A stretch of DNA of 64,000 nt from Sarcomyxa edulis. Its lineage: Eukaryota; Basidiomycota; Agaricomycetes; Agaricales; Mycenaceae. Shown piece after piece: positions 11,152 through 23,363 of the stretch (position 1 is the first letter of the stretch; every line of letters starts with the position of its first letter). Where the stretch lies: the NCBI GenBank assembly GCA_009761415.1, contig QUOL01000012.1, positions 883,001 through 947,000 of the forward strand, read 5' to 3'. A model generated the notes under the pieces. The model did no database searches. It had not been told where the DNA came from and saw only the letters and a program-made list of their open reading frames with translations. The translations under genes were made by a program, and so were the position numbers.

Positions 11152-13263
11152 TCAATACCGACGATCCCAACTTGTTTCATAGCGCGTCTGCGACACGTTT
11201 GAATTGTATGGCTGCTGGACATAGTAAGGTTGCTGTGCGCTGTACGGCTGGCGAGGATCGTATGGCTGAGGTCCTGCCATCGGATACATATTGGGCTGGA
11301 CAGGGTTATTCAGAGGGTGGTAAGTGGCCCCTACTATGACTCCCCTTCTGAGTCGGCTTCTCCTCCTCCGGCAGAGGTAGGCTGCGCACAAAAGAAGCAG
11401 ACCAGCGACTCCTAATGCAGCCACAATGATGATCCAGGTCAAGGTTTTGCGATGCTTCGAGTTGAACAATGGAATGTCGTCGAGCGAGCTATCAGTGAGA
11501 CGGACTTTGACAAATTCGCTATGGCTTTGTTTTTGGGACGACGTCAGCCTTGAATGCGGCGTAGTCACAGAGAACACAACACTCACTTCTCGCTCGTGTC
11601 ATTAGAGGTGGAAAGAAGTTGTACGAAAGGATCGCTTTTATTCGTTGACCCCTCAACAAAATCACCATAGTTGACTAGCATGTAGACGTTGCGGACTAGA
11701 ATAATAATCTCTCAGGGAAATAAACACCAAATATAGTGTTGAAGAGCGTACGAAATGCCATTCCCAATATGAGATCGTAGGTCACATTTGGACCACTGTC
11801 AAACGATACTGGCTGAAACTGGAGAAAAATGGGCGTTAGGTCTGACTTTGGAAACAAATAGAATCAATGTACCGTGCCGATACACGAGGCCACACCTTTC
11901 GAACTCTTTACTTCACCTAAGCCGACTGTAGATGGTTCTATGACGCTCATTTTAGTGCCTGTGCTAAGATTCTAGAGCTAGGTGCTCACCAAGAGTTGCG
12001 TCTAGTGGATGTATGGGGTATGCTTTTCCGCCGAACTTGAACGTAATATTGACTTCTTGCTCGCAAGGTAATACCCACGTGGGCCCGACGCCAGAGACGT
12101 TTTTGAATTCAGCGTTCGCAAATTTCGAGTACATAGCATCAGATACTGATCTGGTAGTACAATGGGTAAGATGCAACGCAAGAAATGAACATGTGACACA
12201 CGTACTTTGGAACCTGGGGAAGCGTAAAACCTGTCGAAGCGTCAAAGACATGCTTGACAACCTCTCTGCGTGTACATACCTGTATCGAGCACAGCAGTAG
12301 CCTGCTTTCTATTCGAGGTCCCATTGACCTCCGTCGTGATAGGTATAGCTTGTCCATCCGGTCCAATGATTCCATCAGCGTCAAGCAATATTTGGAAATG
12401 TTGATCACCGGTATCAAATATGGGAACGTCCGTGACTATCAGCTGAGGCTGTTGCGATACATCTTCGTAGCCCGGAAGAACTTCTCCTACAGTCAAGTCA
12501 CCTGGGAAGGCATTGGTAGGATCATCGGAGCGACCCAACAGAACAGTGATAAAATTGGGAGTCGTCGTGTTTTGCGTGAAGATTCTGTCAAGAACAGTGA
12601 GTCCAACATCGTTGTTGAGCGTCTGATATATGGTCGATCCACTATTCGGCCCGAGGCCTATAAGACCCAGTCCCTCTGGATTTGTGTTGTCCGGGGTAAC
12701 TTCGACTAGACATACAAAGTAATTAGATCACTCTCCATTTCGCTGGAAATGAAAAAAAAAATCTTTACGATAGGCTTGAGACGGAACCGTGTATCCTGCA
12801 AAATCAAGTAGGGCCGTTTTTATTGGTCCTGTTATGGCGTCAAATCGGGCAACATGATTGAGAGTAAGTTTGAGCTACGAACCTTCGACGGCCCCAACAG
12901 CATAGGAAACCCCCGTCGTCTTCCCCGTATCGTTACTTCCAGGAACACTTCCTGCGACCCACAAATCGGAACTCCCGGTATCGATCAAGACAGTATACTG
13001 CGAACCCCCGAGCGTTAGATTGGTATAATAAGATATATCCGCTGTGGAATTGCATGAACGTGTCAGCTTTCCGAAAGAAAACAGAAAAATATATCTGCTA
13101 CCTGAATTATTGAGAGCCGAAGTCCCCAAAATACTCCCTCGACGTTGAAAACCACCCTTGAAATTGAGACCGCCGCCGTCCTTGCAGAGTCAGCCTTGTC
13201 GCATTCACCAATCCACCTGTAGCAAGAAGCCCAACAAAGTTGGCAAAACCAAACTGCAACCTC
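11152..13263 (-). CDS. Pepsin-like aspartic protease with C-terminal membrane anchor (copy 1)
   Basis: This is a secretory-pathway A1 aspartic endopeptidase in many exons. An N-terminal hydrophobic segment (MRLQFGFANFVGLLATGG) looks like a signal peptide. The first catalytic motif is VLIDTGSSDLWVAG. The second is AVLDTG, spliced to FTLPQVPK, so both aspartates are present. GLGLIGLGPNSG, ILLDADGIIGPDG, YDLILGMAF-type and PFVQLLS segments follow the usual order. The C-terminus has a transmembrane helix (LTWIIIVAALGVAGLLLLCA), a basic stop-transfer RRRRSRLRR and a Pro/Tyr/Gln-rich cytoplasmic tail. It is probably a cell-surface or vacuolar protease. The junction between the signal peptide and the LNFKGGFQRRGSILG exon needs a frame change that I could explain only by a very short intron, so the first exon is uncertain. 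Confidence 0.83.
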
Positions 13264-14047
13264 ATGGCCAAGAAGGAGAGGGAAACACGAGAAGGAGGCG
13301 TCTATCTCGGCCATTCTTGGCCTTATAAGTCACCGACCAACCCGTGCATCACGCCAAAGTGCCACCATGATTGCAATTGGCGGTGCATCATAGTACATCT
13401 GCGAAATTCAGATCACTGCCTTCGGTCTCTACATACGATATCTACGGCCATGAAGGAGATGTAAGGCTGATGGGGTGAGAGGAAGTTGATTGATGACATC
13501 GCCGCCCACCCATTATAAGCACGATCACAAGATAGGGCAACCAAACTGGACTCCTTCAATATCAAAATCGCGTACGTCCAGCGTTTAGGTTTTGTGAAAT
13601 TATCGCTCCGCGCTCTTTAGATGGAAGCAAAATGCGAGGGGAAGTGAGTGGAAGCAAATAGCGGTTCCAGCCCGAGGGGTCTAAATTATTACGCGTCTTT
13701 TCAATTTGAGCTGCCCGAGAGACAGAAGTGGAGTGGTTGTCGTGACTGGTGAGTTTCAAGTACAGAGTCTCTGTTTCAAGTCGCCGTCGGGCGTTGCATG
13801 TCAAGTGCTGCGTCGATTATTGTCGTGGCCGAGTTCTGCAAGCTGGCGCCAGGGCTTTCCTGGGCTGGGTACGACGATCTCTTCCTGAGAGTGTACCAAG
13901 GTATAATTTCGGAAAGAAAAAACATGAAAAGCAGTGAAAAGTCGGAAGGGTCGATGTGATGGTACAGCCTCAAGAATTTAAATTTGTACTTGGCCTCTTA
14001 CTCTCACCTGCTTTATATCTTCGAGTTGGACTGGATCGTCCTCCTCA
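13264..14047. promoter_or_regulatory. Divergent promoter region between two aspartic proteases
   Basis: About 780 bases separate the start codons of two outward-facing paralogous protease genes. The frames inside (for example minus 13562-13804) look random. No clear TATA box or repeated operator was recognised, but any shared regulation of the pair would have to lie here. Confidence 0.4.
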
Positions 14048-16284
14048 ATGCATTCCTTTCTACCACTCTCCCTACTTCTCTTCCTAACATCCATCGATAC
14101 CTCCGTCCATGCTGTCTCTTTTCCGTTTCGCGTAAGGACATTAACCGGCTCCAGCAAACCCGTCCGGGCTCGTGGTTTTGGTCGACGTGCAGGTCTCTCC
14201 GGGTCCTCTTCAGACAATGTCACGATCCCCGTCGCCAACAGTATGCTGAGTCCTTGACATCGAGTAGCATTCAATGACCAGACCTTGCCTATTTAGCTCA
14301 TAATTCCCAATATATCAGTAATCTCACCCTGGGTGGAACGACCATAGCTGTCATGCTAGACACAGGAAGGTGTGCCAGCAGCCTATTCCTGAAAGTTAGG
14401 GTCACGTTGCTGACTACGTCTATATCAGTTCCGATCTATGGGTAAATTTCCCATCGACAGTTCCTTCCACCACAGACCTAGGAAAGTCTTTAACTCTGTC
14501 TTACGCTGTCGGCGAGGCCGCAGGTGCGTCGTATAATCTTCTCTCTTCTACCCCATATCCTGATCTCTGTTTCACGTAGGGGACATACATACTGCACAGC
14601 TTCAGTTCGACGAGTATACCGTGGACGACCAGGCTTTCTGTGAGTGGCGCACATACCATCGTGAGATATAGCGACCCTCATGCTTTACTAACCTCCAGTG
14701 TTGGTAACAAATGCAAGCTCGTTCTCCACCGATATCCACGCGCAGGGGTTTGACGGCCTGGTCGGCCTCGGTCCTAATGAGGGATCTAACATCTTCAAAA
14801 AAATGAAAAGTTCAGTAGGGGACACTATGCAAGTCATTTCATCTAAATTTGCACGCACGCATGAGGCTGATCTAAAATTCATTAGGCTCAATAACATTTT
14901 CCAGCAAAACAAAACGACGCAAAACTTGTAAGTCGACGTTTCATCTTCATTCGGGCATGATGTTGACCCACACCTGTATAGCATTTCGTTCCTGTTAGAC
15001 AGACAGGGCGACCCAGGGGATCCATTCACTGGTCAACTCACAATCTCTGAGCTTGTCACAGGTTATGAGAACATTACCTCTATGCCCGAACTCGATGTAG
15101 AAACTGTACACAAACTTCTCAAAGCTGGTGAGCATATCAGTTGTATCTGAAGTGATTGCTACGTCACTCACCTTACTCTGATCTAGATCAACATTGGTCC
15201 GTACTTACTGACAAGAATAAAGGGATCATCGGGCCCGACGGAGCAGTCATCGACTATGACTCTATCGTCCCAAACGCGCCCGACGGTCAGTTGGTGGCCG
15301 TCGTCGACTCGGGATTCACGTTTCCCCAGTACGTACGCTGTGAGTGTCGCAAGTTGGCAATTTGAACTGACACGAAACCAGAGTTCCTCGGGATGTGTCC
15401 GATGCCATCTACGGCCGAGTCCAGGGGGCAGTCTATGACAGTTCTAATGAATTCTGGACATTGCCTTGTGGCCAGCTGTTGACTTTGTCATTCAATTTTG
15501 GCGGAATAAACTACCCTGTTCATCCACTCGATGTTGTCAATGATGACTTTGATTACGTCGACAGTCTCGGGAATGCAAAGTGTATCGGGGCTGTAAGTCA
15601 GCAAATAACAGCTCTTGATATCGATTTGCTCACCGAAATAACACAGTTCCAACCAATTACCTCTGCGTTCAGTTTGCTCGGAGAGTATGATCTAATTCTG
15701 GGCATGGGCTTCCGTACGTCGCGTCTACTCATCATTACTCTTGCTGTCTAGCTTACCAGTGCACAGTGCGGAACACATACACGCTGCTTGATTATGGCAA
15801 TTGGATTGACGAATCGTCTACTGATCGTGGCGATCCCTTTGTCCAATTCCTTTCAGTGACCGACAATAGCTCGTCTATTCAAGACTTCATACAAGTGCGC
15901 CTGAACGGCGTCGACACCACGTCAGATTCCCAATGGGCACTCCTACCCGCTGATCAGATGCAACACTCACCGGTCAGCTCCGAGGAGAAAAAGAAAGAGT
16001 ACGAAGAGACAGTGCTCAGTAGATGGCCATACATCCTTATGGGCTGTCTAATATTCGTGCTCCTGATAGTGGGTCTCTGCGTATGGAGATGCTGCTGCCG
16101 CAGAGGAGCCAAGAAAGCCAAAGGCGGGAAGAAGAAAGGCTTCTTCGCAGGCAAAGCTGCTCCGAGCTCCTATGTGGCCTTGCAGGATCAAGGCCTTGGG
16201 GGACAGACTGCCTCCACAACTAATCAAACGCATCATGGAGACTATGGGAGTGGTGGGTACGGGTACAACGGGGCGCATGCATGA
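14048..16284 (+). CDS. Pepsin-like aspartic protease with C-terminal membrane anchor (copy 2)
   Basis: This is a paralog of the protease at 11152-13263, transcribed away from it. The signal peptide is MHSFLPLSLLLFLTSIDTSV. The first active-site motif AVMLDTGSSDLW is split inside the Ser codon by an intron. The second motif is VVDSGFTFPQ. The body has GFDGLVGLGPNEGS, KGIIGPDG and YDLILGMGF. The C-terminus has a transmembrane helix (YILMGCLIFVLLIVGLCVW), a Cys/Lys/Arg-rich juxtamembrane stretch and a Gly/Tyr tail. To keep the frame at about 14829, a GC-AG intron (14829-14885) must be removed; this restores DTMLNNIFQQNKTTQN, which aligns with VGLTVLDRIFTQNTTTPN of copy 1. The protein is expected in the secretory pathway or at the surface; its substrate is unknown. 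Confidence 0.87.
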
Positions 16285-16590
16285 GACTGAGAACGGAATC
16301 TACTCTATATGTACCCTCCTTGCTATTCTATTTATTCGTGGATTTATGTTTTGGACTGAACGCAAATATGTGCTGCGAGCTGCGCATAGTGCGCAGGAGG
16401 AGGAGAGGGCATTGGACTTGCGAGACCAGGGAGTGCGTGGACCAGCGTGGACCACACTATAGTGCTTCCGGCCCTGGTCTTTCATTCCTTCACGCGTTCG
16501 TTCAATCTGAAACCTCCGAACTCAAGACCTCTCTGAATATTACTTAAAATCTTCGATGGACTCAGCGCTTTTCTCCAACGATTCAACGTG
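16285..16590. other. Short intergenic stretch
   Basis: This 306-base stretch is the 3' flank of the protease gene and the promoter of the WD40 gene. It contains only small out-of-context frames. Confidence 0.4.
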
Positions 16591-18831
16591 ATGTCTTTTC
16601 GGCTGTCAACTCTGAGAGAAACAGGGACGCTCTCGACGGCTCGTCAACTAAGAGCAGGAAGTGGCGCTTTCAATTCCATCTTCACGCACGGATTCCCATA
16701 TTCAAGGTGCTAGTTATCTCTCTAGTGATCGTCTCGATAAACCAACAGAATCATGTAGGAAACTTTCAGCGCATTCTTCTTGCGTAAACGCTCTCGCTTT
16801 CTCCAACGTTGATGGCAGATTTTTGGCCAGTGGAGGAGATGGTGAGCAGGTTCAGATTTCCGCCAGTCCTGCATATTCAAGATATAGATGGCTTCTTTGC
16901 TGTAGACCTACACATCCAACTTTGGGACTTCCACCAGGAAGAAGTCCAAGCACCTTCATACACTCTATTGGGCCCTCAGGTAATTTATTGCGTGTTCGAA
17001 TCGATCAAATGACTCTGACTCTCAGGAATTAGCGGAATATATTCACTCTCACGTTCTCTGCCACAAACCGATACCTATACTGGTGAGTCTCCTGACATAG
17101 AGTTGTTCAATTTGACCTGTAGAAACGTTTGTCTTGAGCGGCTCCACGGATGAGAAAATATACAAGTACGACGTATCGGGGTCCAACCAATATGTGTCGA
17201 GTTCCTCTCCGACTCAAATATATAGGGACCATCGAGTACGCTTCCCATCATTCTATCCTTCCCCTGGCTTGATGGCGATTCACGTCAGGATATCGTCCGT
17301 GCAATTTCATGCCATCCAACGCAAGATGATATATTCTTAAGTGCTAAGCAAGTGAGAATTCTGTCATTGCAACTGGAATTCTGGGAGATCTTGATGATTT
17401 ATCACTCTTTCCAGCGAAGATGGTCGGGTACTGCTTCATGACGATCGGACAGAACGTCGAATGACAAGGGCTCAAGGTACTATCCAGCTGGAAAATGAGG
17501 TCACCGATGTCTTGTATCATCCTTTCATGGAGTATTTATTCGTAACAAGCGACAGTCAAGGTAATGTTTGTTTGCGCGATGTGCGAATGGCATTCGGCCC
17601 CCGAAAAGATCGAACACGGGAAGGCGTCGTTCAAGTGGTAAGTGATGATGCGTCGTGTTCCTTCTCCTTCTACGTGGCTGCTGAGAAAACGTACAGTACA
17701 GCACGAAACTGTCGACTCCGTCGCTCGATCACCTCAGCAATCCTGGATCGAGCAGCATTGCCTTTGATTTTGACGGTACGTCTTCGAGATCTGAATCTAA
17801 TCTAATCTAATCAAATTTAATCTACATACACATAAAAAATCAAATGCTATCAAGGGACAAGATTGGCTGTCACGATGCTTGTGAGTCTCACTGGACCTAC
17901 GCAAGTGATCGTACTCATACCAATCGCAGCATTACCTCCCCACGATATATTCCGTCTCAGACCCACAACCCATTGCGACATGCAGCGGACGTAATCTTCC
18001 TACTGGAGAACCTGTTCCATCTACTGAAAGGACTTACTCGAACTGTTGCACCATCAAGGTACTTGCATATTCTCTGACTTCTCTAGAAACGCAACTTAGA
18101 GGACAAACAAAAGCACGGGTCCTTTGGAGGAGTGGGCATGAGTGATTTCTTCTCTTCTGGTAGTGATGATTTCCGAGGTTACATCTGGAAAGTTCCAAGC
18201 GTTTCTGAGCTTACAGCTCGAAGGAGGAAAGTTGAGTGGAATGGTTGGACCTCACATGAGGGATCGAATGTTGTTGGTATGATAGTTCCTTGTAAAACGC
18301 TTGAATTCTCTTAATGATTCTTCAGGCTTCAGTGAAGGCTCTGTTGAGCCCCGATACATTCCAGTCGAGCTTTCAACGCCATTCTGCAGATTGTCAGGTG
18401 ATATCTCCCAGTTTCTGCGAATGAATCTCAGACCGACTCAACTAGAATGATGAAAAGGTCACGATTCTATCATAAACACGACATTGTTTCACCCTAATCT
18501 CCCCCACATCGTCACTTCGGGAGTCGAATCCGATATGGTTCTTCATAGTCCCACTGAAGCATCACCCTGTTTCCAGAGTCTGCACTTGACACCTACTGCT
18601 GTCAGGACCGTCCCTCAGACTAGCCAAGAAAGCCGGGTCGCTCACATCTTGGCTGGCATGACCGATGATGCAATACCCTCGCTAGATGAGACTGTTGCAT
18701 TTTTTGACCAGTAAGTATATCAACGAAGTATCGATACGACTGATGTGATTGACAGAGCCTTCACGCCTAGTATCATTCAAGAAGAGGGCAACGCTGACGT
18801 CTTCACAGTGCGAAGATGGCGTCCCGACTGA
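16591..18831 (+). CDS. WD40 repeat protein, DCAF5/WDR22-like
   Basis: I placed the start at ATG 16591 (MSFRLSTLRETGTLSTARQL), joined through an intron with a split Arg codon to KLSAHSSCVNALAFSNVDGR. Repeats visible in order include FLASGGD..DLHIQLWDF, ETFVLSGSTDEKIYKYDV, a repeat with LHDDRT, YLFVTSDSQGNVCLRD, SDFFSSGSDDFRGYIWKVP and LFHPNLPHIVTSGVE. The product ends EEGNADVFTVRRWRPD. The order and spacing match DDB1/CUL4-associated factors of the DCAF5 (WDR22) type, which act as substrate receptors of CRL4 ubiquitin ligases. That role is inferred from the family and not shown by a specific residue here. At least nine exons are needed, some short. The exon around 17690-17780 is approximate. 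Confidence 0.8.
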
Positions 18832-19020
18832 TCAAGAGGGGTCGTGATTATTGTACAGTTTACCGACAATTTCACCCGATGGCGATACAAATATGTACAT
18901 GTTGGTTCCTAGTATGAGATCATGCATTAGATGGTGGATATCGTTCAAAAAATGTCCAAAATAGAGAGCATCTAAGAGGAGCTCATCCTCTGCCCACTTG
19001 CTCAAAGCCCTCCAGGTGTT

Positions 19021-20682
19021 TCAGCTGGAAACAGCTACGATGACATTAGTACAGGGTCTATGCACGAAGTATTTAGTGGTACGTACAGATACAAAGTTCA
19101 CGTGGACTGTAGACGTAGGTGGGCCAGATTTTGCCCTTTGTCTCTGTCTGATAGAGGACTTGACAGGTGTTGGCGACGGAGTAGGTATTGCTGTATCTGT
19201 CCCGGAGGGTCCAGGTATAGAGATTGAGAGGGAGGGTCTAGGTTGTGTGATACGTGGAAATTGAAAAACAGAAGGAGAATCGTTGGTGGAAGGGACTCTC
19301 TCCTGCTCTCGTGATTTGTGTGTTTTAATATGAGATTCTAGTGGCCTACGATTACCTCTCGCAGGGCGTTCGGAACCTAATAAGCACGTCAATACAAGGA
19401 ATGACTGAGGCCTTGGGAACCTACGTTTGTCGTTCGCGCTACTGCTGCTGCCGCCCAAAGGAACACCACCGCCGATCACCCGCCACGAAACCGGAAAATA
19501 TCCTTTCTTCATGTTCTCTTCTTTGAGAGAAATCGGCTTCGGTGGAAGGTTGGGCTCCAGCTTTCTATTAGGTGAAGGTTCTTCTTCCCCGGACGGACGA
19601 ACTGGACTGCTGTTGCGCGACTCATTGCCGTGGAGGCTAGATGTCATAGGTGAAGTTTTAGTGGTTGTATCTAGAACAAAGTGAGATAGAAGGACGCACA
19701 ACGTGCAATGGTCACCATTTGAACAGACACGGTCTACCCCATAGAATTTGCATGGCTTTGCTGTCAGGCATTCTGAGATAATAGTCACTCGCTATGAAGT
19801 ACACGCGGAAGCATACGTACTTTTGTACTTAGAAAACTTTCGTTGGGCCGGAAGGGGAGATGCAGTTGAACGGGAGCGAGATTGAGATCTAGAAGCAGGA
19901 GGCATCGAAGGTTTTACGTTGTGAAAGCCATATGGCACGAATGGACCTGGGTGAGCAGGGATGAAAGGCATAGGGTACATTGGAACGGAAATCATAGGGG
20001 AAAGGACCGTGAACGGAGTGTGGACATCGACAGGTCGTTCGTGAGTATGTATATTGTCCATGCTGTCATCAAATGATGAACTAGCTGACGGAGTAGAAAG
20101 GTCTAGTGAAGGTACAGAACCACCGGATCCCGAGGCTGATGGTGATGCGACAGTGGCTTGAGGAGTGGCATAACTCTGACTGTGTGCTAAAGTCAAATTC
20201 ATGGGCGTGTCGTCTGCTGGAGACCAAGCTAATGGTGGTGGGAAATGCGTCCCTGGGGTGGCAATCGTCGGGTATACCGGAGGCAGAGGTACGTTTGCTG
20301 TGTGGATTCGATGTTCAGCGCGTTGCGGATTACCAGGATTTCACTGATGAGAAGCCACTTACCAGGTTGGTTGTTGCGGTCAGTAGGATGTCTGAATCGG
20401 CACCACTGGTCGTTGCCACAGTGTCCTGCCATAAAGTACCTGCACACCTTTGCGGTAGATGGATTTGGATATTTAGCTTGGTATTCGGACGCAAGCACGT
20501 GAAGGAAATCGCATCCGTCGGCAGATCTTGGGCAGCTATTTGTTTGGAAGAATTTGCATGGTTTACCTAGTTGACGATAAGATACATCACCCAAAAAACG
20601 TATATAGTGAAGTCTGATGAAACACAAAACACTCACTATGCCTCTTTTTACTGAAAGACCTCCTTGTGGGCTGTGAATCCAT
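19021..20682 (-). CDS. CCCH-type zinc-finger protein with three fingers
   Basis: Exon 1 is short (MDSQPTRRSFSKKRH) and starts at 20682. Two fingers follow: CKFFQTNSCPRSADGCDFLH (C-x7-C-x6-C-x3-H) and CRYFMAGHCGNDQWCRFRH (C-x7-C-x5-C-x3-H). A Ser/Pro-rich region comes next, with VPMYPMPFIPAHPGPFVPYGF. The third finger, starting CKFYGVDRVCSNGDHC, is completed only when an intron of about 63 nt is removed, giving CTFLHGNESR and hence C-x8-C-x5-C-x3-H. The C-terminal part has GYFPVSWRVIGGGVPLGG and a Ser/Thr/Pro-rich tail. CCCH proteins usually bind RNA and control mRNA stability or processing; the target here is unknown. The 3' end (19021) and the last intron are uncertain. Confidence 0.78.
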
Positions 20683-21535
20683 AAGGCGTCGTGGAGAAAT
20701 GCGGCGGTGCGATACTAGGATTCGAAGGAGAAGAGGTTCAACAGTAGCTTCAGACAATTGTGTTTAAAGACAGTTTATTTTGTCCTTCGGTGAGCGGTTC
20801 CGGGATACCCCAGATCCCGGTGATTGAGAGGTCCTCGCGGAATGGTTAAAGCGTTCACCAAACAAGACGAGTCGACTAGATGAAAAACAACGATTCGAGT
20901 TCAAGATTCATGTCCAGAGTACAAGCTTTGCTGCCCCTTGGGACCTCAACAGTAGCACTGAAGTCGTGTATCTAGCCGCGACAAAGTTTACAATCGCGAG
21001 GGAGATGTCTTGCATGTTGGTCAATGTCGTGACGGTGATCCGAGAGGTTGCACAAGACAATAAGACAAGGCCGCTGAAGACATAGACTGGCCCACGCTGC
21101 GTCGCTTCTCCCACTTGCAATTGTTGTAGAATCAGACGTAGAAGAAGACAATATTAGGTTTCAGGGGCTTACCCTCGGTCCCGTGATTTGTATTTCTGCG
21201 TCCTGGGCGTATCTTGCCTTGTTTAGAACCTTGTAAGGTCATAATTCGGGGCGGCCAGTGTGTCGATACGTACCTGGTCTTATTGTTTCCTTAGGCGCTC
21301 TGCAAATAAGTCAAATGAATAGATCGAGACACGTATATTGGTTTATCCATCAGACCGACCCGAGACACACATTCTTTACCGGATTCTTGCAGGAGAGCGT
21401 GCAATACGGACAGCGAACTGTACCAGGTTGCAGTAGTGTGGTAATGTTATACATTGAGAAAGTGCTGCGGAGGTTACAAGACATATACGTGGTCCAACGA
21501 CGATTGGTATAAGCACTAGGGTGAGCTCGCGTTGA
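20683..21535. other. Unassigned region, possible small spliced gene on the minus strand
   Basis: The minus-strand frame at 20908-21120 (ending GAAKLVLWT) can be extended upstream through plausible GT...AG introns near 21121-21172 and 21220-21274, with phase-consistent joins. No known domain appears in the product and the start is not clear. The stretch 20800-20820 forms a perfect 7-bp hairpin (CCGGGAT/ATCCCGG). I would not call a gene without transcript evidence. Confidence 0.3.
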
Positions 21536-22993
21536 TTATACAGGATTACTATCTTCATGAAGGAGAGGGGTGGTCTCTGTTGGCGGAGAAGTGGGTCTCG
21601 AGGCAGGTGCAGGACGATTCGGTTGGGACTCCGTGCCGTCGGTGTGGGCAAGAGGCTCCCCAGCCGGTTGCGTGACGTCTGCTTTGCAAATGGGACACTG
21701 CGAGAGAAAGGTATGAGAAGAGGACGAGGTATATGATGACAAAATTCTTACAAGCTTCCTTCGCTGGATCAGCCATCCATCCACCTCATCCATATGGAAG
21801 ATATGATGGCAAGGCAAGACCCGTACTTTGTCACCCTTGACAAATTCGGAAAGGCATATAGCGCACTCTACTTGATGTTCAGCCCAAGGAGGTTCTGCTC
21901 CAGGTTTGAGAGCATGAGATGACGATTGGTTGGAGTCCTCGCCCGGTAATTCATCTAAGTGGAGTGCACCCTCTTGTGAAGTAAGATCAGGTGAAGATGG
22001 GATCATTGCAGCGGGTACATTCGGTTCCTCGCCGCCTTCGTGTTTTTCCCATCGTGTTCCGGTCCAGACGCGCCACGGAAGATTTCGTACAACATCTTCT
22101 GGTGCGCGTTCTCGCTGCGCAGCTCGGGCGGCTCGAATTCGGTGAACGAGGAGGGTGACAAATGTCAAAGACGAGGGAAGAAGAAGTATTATGATAAATG
22201 TAATTATTGGACTGTGCGTCGATCTCATTAGCGACTACTGCGATTAAGAGTTGATGGACAGAAGACGTACGAATACCATTCCCAAGCAGAATATTCTGTC
22301 GTAATCAATAAAGACAACGTCCGCAAGCCAGAGTGAGAGGTAGTCGAGGAAGCGATAAGGGAAGACAGTGTCATATAGTCTGAATATTTAATGAATGTTG
22401 CTGCGATGGTTACATCGGAGGCATCCTCTGGAGAATACAACTGCTTAGAAGATACAGACTGCTGATCGAGAATACATACCTGGACTGTACATGTTGACAA
22501 GTGCGTCGGGATTTCCAGAGACCTCGGGGTTATCACCGCCTACCACGACTCCTTTTGCACCCAATCTTTGCGCCTCCCTCACTTTACTTACGAACGAGCA
22601 AGTTCCTCGTTGGACCAGTGCGATCCAAGTTTCCGTGGGTTCTGGACCATAAACACACAGTTTAGGGCAGCCCAGATTGGGGGGCATAGAAATAGAGGAG
22701 TCATTGCTTTCACAGGGCACTGCGAAGGAAGAGAGGGGGATCACATAGCCCAGCAAGGGATCCCCGAGTTCAACGCCAAATGCAGCAGGTCTAGATGGAA
22801 ATGACAGTATCGGCGAGCGATCCACGATGGACACAGTGCTTTCCGTGCCCCATGCCCATCCCCACAACCAGCTCTTCTCCGATTTTGAGCCGGTAAAGGT
22901 GAGTCTTTGGGTAAAGTCGACGGGGGAAGTTTGGATTTGGGACACCAAAGCGAAGAATATACTAATAGATAATAATCCAAGAGCCATAGGCAT
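21536..22993 (-). CDS. PA-TM-RING E3 ubiquitin ligase (RNF13/RNF167-like)
   Basis: A signal peptide ([20 protein letters not shown]) is followed by a protease-associated domain with [20 protein letters not shown] and [13 protein letters not shown]. Then comes a transmembrane helix ([20 protein letters not shown]) and a cytosolic [28 protein letters not shown], then CPICKADV across an intron. This architecture defines the endosomal/vacuolar PA-TM-RING ligases, which ubiquitinate membrane cargo. The sixth zinc ligand, normally Cys three residues after the second His, is Glu here (HMDE). The tail is Pro/Thr-rich with an [13 protein letters not shown] acidic dileucine motif that may serve in vacuolar sorting (inference). 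Three or four exons; the start could also be at 22987. Confidence 0.88.
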
Positions 22994-23363
22994 CCAGGAT
23001 GGTGGGAAGATGTGCGAGAGTGAACGATCTGAGCAGTCTCGACGAAGCTCTTTGAGTCCTAGTAGCTGAATAGCGGCCTCCAGCCAGAGCCTTATGCGGA
23101 CCCGGCAACTACCGTGCATACGGTCACAAGTTACGGAAACTCCCCTTCAGGTCACAGACGTTCGAGTCACGTCAACCGTTCTAACTTCTCGTCAACTTCA
23201 AGTTGAACTTCAAGTTCAGCTGACAGCCAGTAACAAGTCGAATCTTCGAATTCCGACTTGGGAAGGTAGTTACCTACATGATCGTAGGCTACTGGTCCAT
23301 ATAAAGCACTCATTCTGACCCTCCTTTTGCCCTCCTTCATCCCGCAGCTCAGAGTCTCAGACC
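22994..23363. promoter_or_regulatory. Divergent promoter region (RING ligase / F-box copy 1)
   Basis: A 370-base gap between outward-facing genes. Near 23202-23220 it holds repeated TCAACTTCAAGTTGAACTTCAAG, an imperfect palindromic run. The plus side carries the TATA box listed separately. Confidence 0.45.
23300..23306 (+). promoter_or_regulatory. TATA box of F-box/PBZ-like copy 1
   Basis: TATAAAG lies 58 bases before ATG 23364, whose context is ACCATGC. The paralog downstream has a TATA box at nearly the same distance. Confidence 0.5.

Noticed and set aside
20823..20915. tRNA-like sequence (GGTTAAAGCG D-arm-like and GATTCGAGTTC T-arm-like)
   Set aside because: The acceptor ends do not pair and the T-arm does not fit the consensus.
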